The notes beneath the pieces were generated by a model. That model ran no database searches. It had not been told where the DNA came from and was given only the letters and a program-made list of their open reading frames with translations. Of a stretch of 64,000 nt of DNA, positions 36,312 through 44,225 are shown one piece after another. This DNA is from Tessaracoccus palaemonis. Lineage in GTDB: Bacteria > Actinomycetota > Actinomycetes > Propionibacteriales > Propionibacteriaceae. Numbering within the stretch: the first letter of the stretch is position 1; the number at the start of each line of letters is the position of its first letter. The DNA is taken from assembly GCF_019316905.1 (NCBI RefSeq), contig NZ_CP079216.1, positions 2,852,001 through 2,916,000 of the forward strand, read 5' to 3'. The position numbers and the translations under genes are program-made.

Positions 36312-36442
36312 ACCGCCTGACCGCCCCGCCCCTCCACGGCCGCGATGAGCACGACACACTTGTCGTCGCGCGAAATCGCGATGTGAACGTTGCCTTCCGC
36401 GACGAGCAGGAGGATGTGCTCATCGACGCGGTCAGGCGACGG
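36312..36442. repeat. Right flanking direct repeat of the island
   Basis: Matches 23624-23762 in direct orientation. Its first bases, ACCGCCTGACCGCCCCGCCC, equal the 3' end and flank of the transporter ATPase gene at the left side, although no gene ends here. Contains the family A unit 36344-36424. Confidence 0.85.
36344..36424. repeat. Family A palindromic repeat
   Basis: Near-identical to 23665-23745, with the same pair of unlike ends. Confidence 0.85.
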
Positions 36443-36478
36443 CGGGAGGGCCGGACCCGCCTGTGCTAGCGTTCCCGG

Positions 36479-37834
36479 ATGCCGACCTCACAGGAACGCT
36501 CCCGCGCCTTCACGCACGTGCTGATCAACTCGGCCGCCGCGTCGCTCGGGACCGCGTTCATCTGGTTCGGCATCACGTTCTGGGCCTACCTTGAGACCCG
36601 ATCTGTACTGGCGACGTCGTTCCTCGGCGGCGCGTACATGCTGGGCATGGCGGTGCTCGGCGTGCCGTTCGGCGGGCTGATCGACCGGCTGCGCAAGCAC
36701 ACCGCCATGATGATCTCCGCCATCGCCACGACGGCGTTCTTCCTGCTCGGCGGACTGATCTTCCTCCTGGTCCCCGCCGACCACCTCTCCGACATGGGCC
36801 GACCCTGGTTCTGGATCTTCAGCATCCTGATCCTGCTCGGCGCTCTCGTCGCGATGATCCGCTCGCTGGCGCTGTCGACGTGCGTCACGATCCTCGTCGA
36901 CTCCGACAAGCGTGCCAACGCGAACGGACTTGTCGGGGCCGTACAGGGCATGACGATGCTGGTCGTCGGGATGCTGTCCGGGCTGGCGATCGGGCAGCTC
37001 GGGCTCGGCTGGACGCTGTTCATCTCGATCGTCGCGGTCGTAGGCTCGCTGATCCACCTACTGCTGATCCAGATCCCCGAGCCGACGATCGTGCACGCCG
37101 AGGGGACCCCGAAGGCCGTTGACTTCGGCGCCGCGTGGCGCGCCATCATCGTCGTGCCGGGCCTCATCGGCCTAATCATCTTCTCGACGTTCAACAACTT
37201 TCTCGGCGGCGTCTTCATGGGCCTGCTCGACCCGTACGGCCTCGAACTGCTGTCCGTCGAGGCCTGGGGCATCCTCTTCGGGCTGTGCAGCATCGGGTTC
37301 ATGGTGGGCGGCGCGATCATCGCCTGGACGGGCCTCGGCCGCCTGCCGCTCCGCACCCTGCTGCAGGCGTGCATGGCCATGTGGGTCGTGTCGGCGCTCT
37401 TCACCATCCGCGACCAGGTCTGGCTGCTCGCCGTCGGTGTCTTCCTCTACATGGTGCTCATGCCGTTCATCGAGGCCTCGGAGCAGACACTCCTGCAGCG
37501 CGTCGTCCCACTCGAGAAGCAGGGTCGCGTGTTCGGCTTCGCGCAGGCCGTCGAGGTCTCCGCCGCACCGCTGAGCGCGTTCATCATCGGCCCCGTCGCC
37601 GAGTTCTGGCTCATTCCCTACGCGCAGTCGCCCGAGGGCGTCGCGACGTGGTCGTGGCTCATCGGCACCGGCCGGGCCCGCGGCATCGCGCTGGTGTTCG
37701 TGCTGTTCAGCCTGCTGGGGCTCGTGCTGACGGCGGCGGTGTTCTTCACCCGCACGTACCGTCGACTCAACGAGAGCTACCTCGCCGGCGACGTGAACAT
37801 CGACGTCGTCCCGAGCCCCGATCCCGCCCCCTGA
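36479..37834 (+). CDS. MFS transporter
   Basis: 451 residues with about twelve hydrophobic helices. The loop after helix 2 reads GVPFGGLIDRLRKHTAMMISA, close to the MFS motif A (GxLaDrxGrkxxl). Resembles the MFS proteins of the drug/multidrug efflux type related to macrolide exporters, but no substrate can be assigned. ATG at 36479; the spacer behind the flanking repeat is only 36 bp, with CCTGTGCTAGCGT just upstream containing a possible -10. Convergent with the S33 hydrolase gene. Confidence 0.88.
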   Translation: MPTSQERSRAFTHVLINSAAASLGTAFIWFGITFWAYLETRSVLATSFLGGAYMLGMAVLGVPFGGLIDRLRKHTAMMISAIATTAFFLLGGLIFLLVPADHLSDMGRPWFWIFSILILLGALVAMIRSLALSTCVTILVDSDKRANANGLVGAVQGMTMLVVGMLSGLAIGQLGLGWTLFISIVAVVGSLIHLLLIQIPEPTIVHAEGTPKAVDFGAAWRAIIVVPGLIGLIIFSTFNNFLGGVFMGLLDPYGLELLSVEAWGILFGLCSIGFMVGGAIIAWTGLGRLPLRTLLQACMAMWVVSALFTIRDQVWLLAVGVFLYMVLMPFIEASEQTLLQRVVPLEKQGRVFGFAQAVEVSAAPLSAFIIGPVAEFWLIPYAQSPEGVATWSWLIGTGRARGIALVFVLFSLLGLVLTAAVFFTRTYRRLNESYLAGDVNIDVVPSPDPAP

Positions 37835-37878
37835 CATAGCCCGAAGGCGCGGGTCGACGGGCCGGACCGCACCGTCGC

Positions 37879-37959
37879 GATGAGCACATCCTCCTTCCCA
37901 TCGTCGAATTCAGCCCGAAATCGGCCGTTTCCGATGACGACAAGTGTGTCGTGCTCATC
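37879..37959. repeat. Family A palindromic repeat, inverted copy
   Basis: 81 bp between two convergent genes. Left end GATGAGCACATCCTCCTTCC, right end (other strand) GATGAGCACGACACACTTGT, so it is reversed compared with 23665 and 36344. Confidence 0.8.
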
Positions 37960-37984
37960 GCGTCCCAGGTGAGCCGGCCAGCCG

Positions 37985-39232
37985 TCAGCGGACGAGGCGA
38001 CCGTGTGCAAGGTCGATCAGGCGCGGGAGGACGTCAGCGGCGCGGAGGCCGCTGTGCTCGAACTGGTTCGTCACCCACGGCCGCAGGCCCGGCATCAGCG
38101 ACGCCGTGGAGAGCGACAGCTCCGCCGGCACGTACACGTCGTTGAAGTAGATCGCCGCCGCACCGACGGCGCCCGACGCGGCGATCGCGTCCGCGTCGTA
38201 CAGCCTCGGCCACGTCACCTCCGCAAGCTGGTCGGCCACCTCACGCCACGGCCGGAACGCCGGGACCGTGTCGGCCCACTCGCGACGGACGTGCTCGCCG
38301 GTCAGCAGCGTCGGGTCGGCGCGAAAGTCCTCCGGCTCCGCCCGGTCCGCCGCCCAGCGCGTCGCGACCCCGTCCGCGTAGCAGGACTCGTGCAGCACGT
38401 AGTAGACCGGGTTCCGGCCGCCGAACGGCAGCGCGGAGGCCAGATCGTGGGCAAAGGCGTTGGTGCCGGGCTCCAGCTCGAGCAGCTCTTGGAGCGTCTG
38501 CCAGCCGTTGTCGCCTCCGAGCAGCGAGCCCAACGAGCGGATCCTCGACACCGACACCACCTCGCCGTCGGGCAGCACCAACTCCCCGCGGTCGGCCAGG
38601 TCGACCAGCCGCTCGACGGCCGCGCGGTGCTCCGGGAACCGTCGGTAGTAGTTCGCGTTGGCCCACCGCATCTTGTCGTAGGTGACGGCGTACACCTCAT
38701 CCGGCGTCTTCCCGATGGCGCTCAGCCCGCCGGTGAAGTACACCTTGTCCAGGCTCGCGGCCGCCGTGCTGAGGTAGGTCAGCGTGCAGAACCCGCCGAA
38801 CGACTGCCCCAGCACCGACCACTTCTCCGCGCCCAGCCGCTCGCGCAGGGCCTCGGCGTCGCGGACGATCGCGTCGGCCCGCAGGTGCGTGAGGTGCTCG
38901 ACGACGACGTCGGTGGGGCTCGCCAGATCACGGTCACCGACCGGCGTCGACCGGCCCGTGCCGCGCTGGTCGAGGAACACGACGCGGTGCTCCTTCAGGG
39001 CCGCGTCCAGCCAGCCGGGGGCGGTGGGGTTGCGCAGGGGGCGCGGGGCCTCGTGACCCGGACCGCCCTGCAGGTAGAGCAGGAACGGCAGGTTCTCGCC
39101 GCCCTCGCGGCTGACGACCGACGCGTACACGTCGATCGTTCGCGCGTCCGCATCGTCCTTCCACACCAGCGGCGCGCTGAAGTGGTGCTCGTCGACGATC
39201 AGGTCCTGCATCCGGCGGGTGGTGTGGGTCAT
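37985..39232 (-). CDS. Alpha/beta hydrolase, peptidase S33 (prolyl aminopeptidase-like)
   Basis: 415 residues. Family S33 enzymes remove N-terminal proline or short peptides in the cytoplasm. Seen: oxyanion motif LLYLQGGPGHEAPRP, VVFLDQRGTGRSTP, nucleophile elbow VLGQSFGGFCTLTYLS with Ser, and a C-terminal region with candidate Asp (FNDVYVPAELS) and His (NQFEHSG). These match the long actinobacterial proline iminopeptidase-like group. No signal peptide. No operon partner; the gene ends near a family A repeat and starts next to a family C repeat array. Confidence 0.9.
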   Translation of the reverse strand: MTHTTRRMQDLIVDEHHFSAPLVWKDDADARTIDVYASVVSREGGENLPFLLYLQGGPGHEAPRPLRNPTAPGWLDAALKEHRVVFLDQRGTGRSTPVGDRDLASPTDVVVEHLTHLRADAIVRDAEALRERLGAEKWSVLGQSFGGFCTLTYLSTAAASLDKVYFTGGLSAIGKTPDEVYAVTYDKMRWANANYYRRFPEHRAAVERLVDLADRGELVLPDGEVVSVSRIRSLGSLLGGDNGWQTLQELLELEPGTNAFAHDLASALPFGGRNPVYYVLHESCYADGVATRWAADRAEPEDFRADPTLLTGEHVRREWADTVPAFRPWREVADQLAEVTWPRLYDADAIAASGAVGAAAIYFNDVYVPAELSLSTASLMPGLRPWVTNQFEHSGLRAADVLPRLIDLAHGRLVR

Positions 39233-39708
39233 GGGCCGAGCCTATCCCCGCCCTCGACGCTGGATCCCGCCCGACCGGAGGTCGCGCCCTCGCCCACCCC
39301 GTCGGAGAGACAGTGTGCGCAAGTCGTCACCGTCGATGGTCAGCGAACGATTCTCGTCGCCGGACCGGGGAGAAGTGGGCACTGCCCACTTTTCGCGACG
39401 GGGCCGGCGAGCACCACCGAGCCGCGTGACCAATCCGACGGCCAAGCAGTGTGCGCAATTAGGCACCGGACCAGGGAGAAGTGGGCACTGCCCACTTTTC
39501 GCGACGGGGCGGCGAGCACCACCGAGTCGCGTGACCAATCCGACGGCCAAGCAGTGTGCGTAATTAGGCACCGGACCGGGGAGAAGTGGGCACTGCCCGA
39601 CTTTGCGCGACGGGGCGGGAGCCGTGCGCGACGCAGGTGGAGCCGGAGCCGTGCGCGACGAAGGTGGAACCGACCCCAGTCGGGCGCGAAGGGCCGCGGC
39701 TGCGACCG
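39233..39708. repeat. Gap with ~105-136-bp tandem repeats (family C)
   Basis: No gene. Three tandem units start with GTGTGCG at 39313, 39449 and 39554 (136, 105 and a degenerate third unit). Each holds GGACC.GGGAGAAGTGGGC followed by ACTGCCC; the first two contain the palindrome AAGTGGGCA-C-TGCCCACTT and the tail GTGACCAATCCGACGGCCAA. The first unit also carries GAACGATTCTCGTCGCCGG, matching the reverse complement of 13295-13326. Confidence 0.85.
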
Positions 39709-40263
39709 TCAGGCGGGGTCCCCCGACGCCTCGATGAGCTCCGCGATCCGACTGCTGAGATGCGCGCGCACGTCGGGGGGCAGGGGGGTTCCCGTGATCG
39801 TGTCGTAGACCCAGAGCCCGTCGGAGGCGAGGTGTGCGATGAGCCGATCCGTCTGCTGCGTGGTCAGCGGCAGACCCGACGGTGCGGGTGGCGCCCAGAC
39901 CTCCATCAGCCGGGCCCACGGGGCGGCGAGCGCGGGGTCCGTGGCGGCCTCGAGGACCAGCAGGAGCTCCGCGCGGTCGGCGCTGGTGGCGGCGACCCGC
40001 GCGTAGGCCGCGGCGCGCTGGGCGCCGGTCAGCCGGTCGGCGGGCGCACCCGCCGCCTCCACCAGGGCGACCTCCCACTGGTCGGCGAGGTGCTGCTGCA
40101 GGGAGGCAAGCAGGGCCTCGCGCGACGGGAAGTGGTAGACGATGCCGCCCTTGGTCAGGCCGGCCTCGTCGGCCACTGACTCATAGGTGACCGCGGTGAC
40201 GCCATCGCGGCCGACGACGCGCAGCGCCGCGTCGAGGATCTGGACACGCTTACTCGGCCGCAC
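39709..40263 (-). CDS. TetR-family transcriptional regulator
   Basis: 184 residues. N-terminal HTH: ILDAALRVVGRDGVTAVTYESVADEAGLTKGGIVYHFPSREALLASL (residues 9-55), the TetR signature with YHFPS for YxFxs. The ligand-binding C-terminal half is diverged, as usual. The GTG at 40263 lies 3 bp after the stop of the DHA2 efflux gene, so it is cotranscribed with the pump it probably represses. A palindrome over the promoter at 41785-41809 is the likely operator. Confidence 0.9.
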   Translation of the reverse strand: MRPSKRVQILDAALRVVGRDGVTAVTYESVADEAGLTKGGIVYHFPSREALLASLQQHLADQWEVALVEAAGAPADRLTGAQRAAAYARVAATSADRAELLLVLEAATDPALAAPWARLMEVWAPPAPSGLPLTTQQTDRLIAHLASDGLWVYDTITGTPLPPDVRAHLSSRIAELIEASGDPA

Positions 40264-40266
40264 CCT

Positions 40267-41781
40267 TCACACCCCCACCGGGACGTTGGCCGCCTCGCGG
40301 TCCCCGGTGCGCAGCAGCCAGGCGGTGACGGCGGTCGCGACGGCGAGGATGACCGCAATGACGATCATGGTGACGGTGTAGGCCGTGTTGTAGGCGAGGT
40401 GGGCGGCGTCGAACAGGCCGGGGTGGGCGTCGGCGACCGCCAGCGCGTCGGGCAGGCTCTGGCGGGCTGCGTCGGGGGCGCCGAAGGGAACCCGGATCGA
40501 CATGGAATACACGAAGCTGACCAGGCTGCCGAGCAGCGCGACAGCAGTGAGAGACCCGAACTCGTAGGAGACCTCCTCCACGGACGAGGCCATGCCTTCC
40601 CGGCCAGGAGGCGCCCCACCGACGATGGCGATCGAAGCGACCGACATGGCGAACCCGGTCCCGATTCCGACGACCACCAGCCCGGCCACGAGGAGCGGAA
40701 GAGAGGTCCGCGCGCCGAACAGGATGAGAACGGCACCGACCAGAGCGATCGCGAGGCCGCCGACGATGATCGGCCGCAGGCCGGTGCGGTGCAGGATCGC
40801 CCCGCCGATGAGCGACGACGGCAACGCGCCCAACGCCGCGGCCGCGACGAGGAGCCCCGCACCCAGCGGGCTGAATCCCTCCAGCAACTGGTACCGCTGG
40901 GTGGTGATCAGCTGGATACCCGCGACCGCGAACATGGAAAGCGATGCGGCGATGACCCCGGAGGTGAAGCGCTCGTTGCGGAAGATGGAGAACTCCAGCA
41001 GCGGCTCGGCCAGACGCCTCTGCCGTCGCACAAAGAGGACGAAACCGATGCCCGAGCTGATCGCCGCCCCGACGATCAGGGCCCAGTTCTGCGGCACGTG
41101 GGCCAGTTCCTTGATCGCCAGCACTGCCCCCACGAGCCCGACCAGCGCCCAGATCGAGGACACCAGGTCCCACTTCTTCTCCGGGTTCGGGTCATTGGGC
41201 GGAGCGAGCACCAGCGTGGCGACGATGGCGGCGATCACAACTGGCACGTTGATGAGGAACACCGACCCCCACCAGAACGCCTGGAGAAGCGAGCCCCCGA
41301 CGATGGGGCCGATCGCCATGCCGACGGTGGACAGCGACCCCCACACACCGAACGCGATGTTGCGCTCCCGCTCGTCCTCGAAGGTCACCGCGATCAGCGC
41401 CAGCGTGGCGGGCATCATGGTCGCCGCCCCGACGGCCAGCAGCGCCCGGGCGCCGATCAGCACCCACGCCGTGGGAGAGAACGCAGCCACCAGCGAAGCG
41501 ACCCCGAAGATCACCAGCCCGATCAGGAACATCCGCCGGTGCCCCACCCGGTCGCCCAGCGTGCCGCTCCCCAGGAGCAGCCCCGCCATCACCACCGGGT
41601 AGGCGTTGATGATCCACAGCGCCTGCGATCCCGTCGCACCCAACTCCCGGGTCAGCGTCGGCAGGGCTGTGTACAGGATCGAGTTGTCCAGCACGATCAT
41701 CAGAAGCCCGACGCTCACCGTGGCCAGCACGGCCCAGCGCTGCAGCTTCGAGATCTGTCGAGTCTGAGGAGCACCAATCAC
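40267..41781 (-). CDS. DHA2-family drug:H+ antiporter (MFS, 14-helix type)
   Basis: 504 residues with about fourteen hydrophobic helices. LDNSILYTALPTLTRELGATGSQALWIINAYPVVMAGLLLGSGTLGDRVGHRRMF shows the DHA2 motif D1 (LDxTxxxxALP) and motif A (GxLxDrxGrrr), as in QacA/SmvA-type exporters; WGSVFLINVPV is motif G-like. Exports drugs or cationic compounds in exchange for protons; substrate unknown. The GTG start has no ribosome site and lies 6 nt after TATAGT, so the mRNA may be leaderless. Regulated by the TetR gene downstream (inference). Confidence 0.92.
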   Translation of the reverse strand: MIGAPQTRQISKLQRWAVLATVSVGLLMIVLDNSILYTALPTLTRELGATGSQALWIINAYPVVMAGLLLGSGTLGDRVGHRRMFLIGLVIFGVASLVAAFSPTAWVLIGARALLAVGAATMMPATLALIAVTFEDERERNIAFGVWGSLSTVGMAIGPIVGGSLLQAFWWGSVFLINVPVVIAAIVATLVLAPPNDPNPEKKWDLVSSIWALVGLVGAVLAIKELAHVPQNWALIVGAAISSGIGFVLFVRRQRRLAEPLLEFSIFRNERFTSGVIAASLSMFAVAGIQLITTQRYQLLEGFSPLGAGLLVAAAALGALPSSLIGGAILHRTGLRPIIVGGLAIALVGAVLILFGARTSLPLLVAGLVVVGIGTGFAMSVASIAIVGGAPPGREGMASSVEEVSYEFGSLTAVALLGSLVSFVYSMSIRVPFGAPDAARQSLPDALAVADAHPGLFDAAHLAYNTAYTVTMIVIAVILAVATAVTAWLLRTGDREAANVPVGV

Positions 41782-41784
41782 CCA

Positions 41785-41809
41785 GTAACTATAACAGACA
41801 TACAGTTAC
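41785..41809 (-). promoter_or_regulatory. Likely TetR operator over the DHA2 promoter
   Basis: GTAACTATA-N7-TACAGTTAC, arms complementary at 8 of 9 positions. Read on the minus strand it contains a -10-like TATAGT (41793-41788) whose expected transcription start falls on the GTG start codon. A repressor bound here would block the promoter. Confidence 0.7.
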
Positions 41810-41853
41810 GGTTGATGGGAGCGCCTGTGCCCCGGCACAGGCGCTCGCGTTCA

Positions 41854-43308
41854 TCAGATGTCGGTCAGCCCGACGCGCGTGTCTGCGGGCCCCGCGATCT
41901 CGATGCCCGACTCCACTGGCAGGTCGGCCCGAGCGGTGACCACGACGCTTCCACCGTCGGCGAAGACTTCCACGGATCCGCTGTCGACGACGATCACCAC
42001 CCGCCTGTCGACGGCGAAGGGCACGTTCCCGCCCAGGAGATTCGCGACGGGAGGGTCCGTTTCCGAGGCTGGCGCGGGCGCGCCGAGCGTGCGATCCACC
42101 AGCAGGCGCCCCGCGTCGGCGTCGACGAGCACATCCACCCGGCGCTCGTCGGCTCCCAGCCGGACGCGCGTCACACCCTGCGTCGCGACCTCGAGGTCGA
42201 CGATCGTCGCACCCGATAGCGGCCGACGCACAGTCCCCCCATCCCCCACGGCCCGCAGGGGACCCGACGGCGACGGAAGCACCGGCGCCGCGCACAGCCG
42301 CGCCCGCCCGTCGATCCGACGGAGTGCGAGCCGCCTGGCCACGGTCATCACTCCCCGCCAACCGTGCGACGGCAGCGAACCCGCGTATGCCCAGTTACTC
42401 ATCCACGCGATGAACGTCCGTCGATCGGCGGGCTGCCCGCTGAAGGTCACCCCGGCATAGCAGTCCGGCCCCAGGTCCACCCAGTCGACGGCGGCGAGCT
42501 CCGCCGCACCGGCATCGGGCATGAGCGCCGGGGGCTCGACGTCGGGGCGGAACCTCACACCGTCGAACTCCCCCACGACGTACTGCGTGGCCGATCCGCC
42601 GGCCAGTCCACCCGGAGACAGCGAGATCAACAGCACCCACCTGAGGGCGCCGGCCTCGTCGTCGACCTCCAGCGGGAAGAGGTCCGGGCACTCCCACACA
42701 CCGCCCACGGCCCCGAGGGGGCCGTAGTCCGACAGGTACTCCCACTCGCGCAGGTTGTCCGACCGGTAGAGCAGGACGCGACGCTCGGCCGCCTCGACGG
42801 CCACGAGGACCCAGTAGGCCTCATCCGCTGTCTCGTAGCGGAAGACCTTCGGGTCCCGGAAGTCGCGCGACTGCCGGTCCAGGACCGGATTGGCCTCGTA
42901 CCTGCTCCAGGCGTAGCCGCCGTCAAGGCTCACCGCGAGGGACTGCGCCTGGATCCCGTCGGCGCGGGCCGACGTGTAGATGGCGACGAGGGGCGGGGCC
43001 GCGTCGGTGCCGAGCCCACTGGTGTTGAGCTCGTCGAACACGACCGAGCCGGAGAAGATCTGCTCCTTCTCGTCGAACCGGATCGCGACGGGGTGCTCCT
43101 CCCACCGCAGCAGGTCGGTGCTCGTCGCGTGGCCCCAGCTCATGTTGGCATGGTCGGTGCCAAGCGGGTTGTACTGGTAGTAGAGGTGGTAGCGCCCCCC
43201 GTGGAAGACGAGACCGTTCGGGTCGTTCATCCAGTTTTTCTGCGGCGTGTAGTGCACGCCCGGCCGCACGCCGGACGGCGTGGCCGCTGCCCCAGAGTCC
43301 TGACTCAT
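41854..43308 (-). CDS. Glycoside hydrolase family 32 (fructan/sucrose hydrolase)
   Basis: 484 residues. GH32 five-blade propeller with the nucleophile D29 in NWMNDPNG, the transition-state stabiliser in FRDPK (D152) and the acid/base E206 in WECPD, then a C-terminal beta-sandwich (NLLGGNVPFAVDRRVVIVVDSGSVEVFADGG). Releases fructose from sucrose, inulin or levan-type substrates. No signal peptide is seen, so it acts inside the cell on imported oligosaccharides. The ATG at 43308 overlaps the permease stop by 4 bp, making it the last gene of a binding protein-permease-permease-hydrolase operon. Confidence 0.94.
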   Translation of the reverse strand: MSQDSGAAATPSGVRPGVHYTPQKNWMNDPNGLVFHGGRYHLYYQYNPLGTDHANMSWGHATSTDLLRWEEHPVAIRFDEKEQIFSGSVVFDELNTSGLGTDAAPPLVAIYTSARADGIQAQSLAVSLDGGYAWSRYEANPVLDRQSRDFRDPKVFRYETADEAYWVLVAVEAAERRVLLYRSDNLREWEYLSDYGPLGAVGGVWECPDLFPLEVDDEAGALRWVLLISLSPGGLAGGSATQYVVGEFDGVRFRPDVEPPALMPDAGAAELAAVDWVDLGPDCYAGVTFSGQPADRRTFIAWMSNWAYAGSLPSHGWRGVMTVARRLALRRIDGRARLCAAPVLPSPSGPLRAVGDGGTVRRPLSGATIVDLEVATQGVTRVRLGADERRVDVLVDADAGRLLVDRTLGAPAPASETDPPVANLLGGNVPFAVDRRVVIVVDSGSVEVFADGGSVVVTARADLPVESGIEIAGPADTRVGLTDI

Positions 43309-44225
43309 CCCTTGACCCCCGACGACGCGATGGACGAGACGAACGCCCGCTGGAAGGCGATGAACAGCGCGAGCACCGGGACGGTGATGATGGATGCGTA
43401 CGCCATGATCTGCCCCCACGAGACGTTCAGCTGCTTGAAGTAGTCGATGCCGACCATCACAGGGCGGACCGATTCACTCTGTGTGACCATGAGCGGCCAG
43501 AGGTACTGGTTCCAGGCCGGCAGGAAGGTCAGGATCGCCGCCGTGGCGACCGCCGGCCCGGAGAGCGGCATGACGATCGACACATAGATCCTGAACCATC
43601 CGGCTCCGTCGACGCGGGCCGCCTCGTCCAGCTCTCTCGGGATCGACTCGAAGTACTGGTAGAAGAGGAAGATGGAGAAGGCGCTCGCGATGAAGGGCAC
43701 GATCTGGACGGGGTAGGTGTCGAGCCACCCCTGGACGAACTCGCTCCCGTCGAAATACGGCAGCTGGTTGACCCACCACAGCATCGGCAGGGCCATCACC
43801 TCGAACGGCACGATGAGGGTGGCGAGGATGACGCCGAGGGCGACCTTGCGCCCGGGCATCCTCATGCGCGACATCGCGAACGCCGCCATCGAGTTGACGA
43901 CGAGCCCGAGCGCGACCGTCACCGCGGAGATCATGATCGAGTTGAGCAGGAACTGCGCGAACGGGACCCGGTCGAACACGCCGAGGTAGTTGTCGAGCGT
44001 CAGGTCCCCGATGGGGAGGAACGCCGCCGGGCTGCCGAGGTCGGCGAAGATCTGGAGATCGGGCTTGAAGCTGGAGACGATCATGAAGACGAGCGGCAGC
44101 CCGAAGACCAGCGCCAGCAGGGTCTTGAACACGAGCAGCGCACCTGCGCGCACCCGGTGCGGCGTCCGACGGACCGCTGGTCGCGCCTCCGCCCTCCGCG
44201 CGGCCTCGAGGTCTGTGACGGTCAC
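43305..44225 (-). CDS. Carbohydrate ABC transporter permease, MalG type
   Basis: 306 residues, about six hydrophobic helices. Signature loop ELDEAARVDGAGWFRIYVSIVMPLSGPAVATAAILTFLPAWNQYLWPL is the EAA motif of sugar permeases of the CUT1 family. The start is a GTG at 44225 overlapping the previous stop by 4 bp; the longer frame upstream is a shadow of the other permease. Imports probably fructo-oligosaccharide, judged from the GH32 gene. Confidence 0.93.
   Translation of the reverse strand: MTVTDLEAARRAEARPAVRRTPHRVRAGALLVFKTLLALVFGLPLVFMIVSSFKPDLQIFADLGSPAAFLPIGDLTLDNYLGVFDRVPFAQFLLNSIMISAVTVALGLVVNSMAAFAMSRMRMPGRKVALGVILATLIVPFEVMALPMLWWVNQLPYFDGSEFVQGWLDTYPVQIVPFIASAFSIFLFYQYFESIPRELDEAARVDGAGWFRIYVSIVMPLSGPAVATAAILTFLPAWNQYLWPLMVTQSESVRPVMVGIDYFKQLNVSWGQIMAYASIITVPVLALFIAFQRAFVSSIASSGVKG

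Noticed and set aside
39313..39660. Tandem ~105-136-bp units as a possible CRISPR or origin region
   Set aside because: Whole units are repeated rather than short repeats with unique spacers, and no replication genes or DnaA-box clusters were seen.
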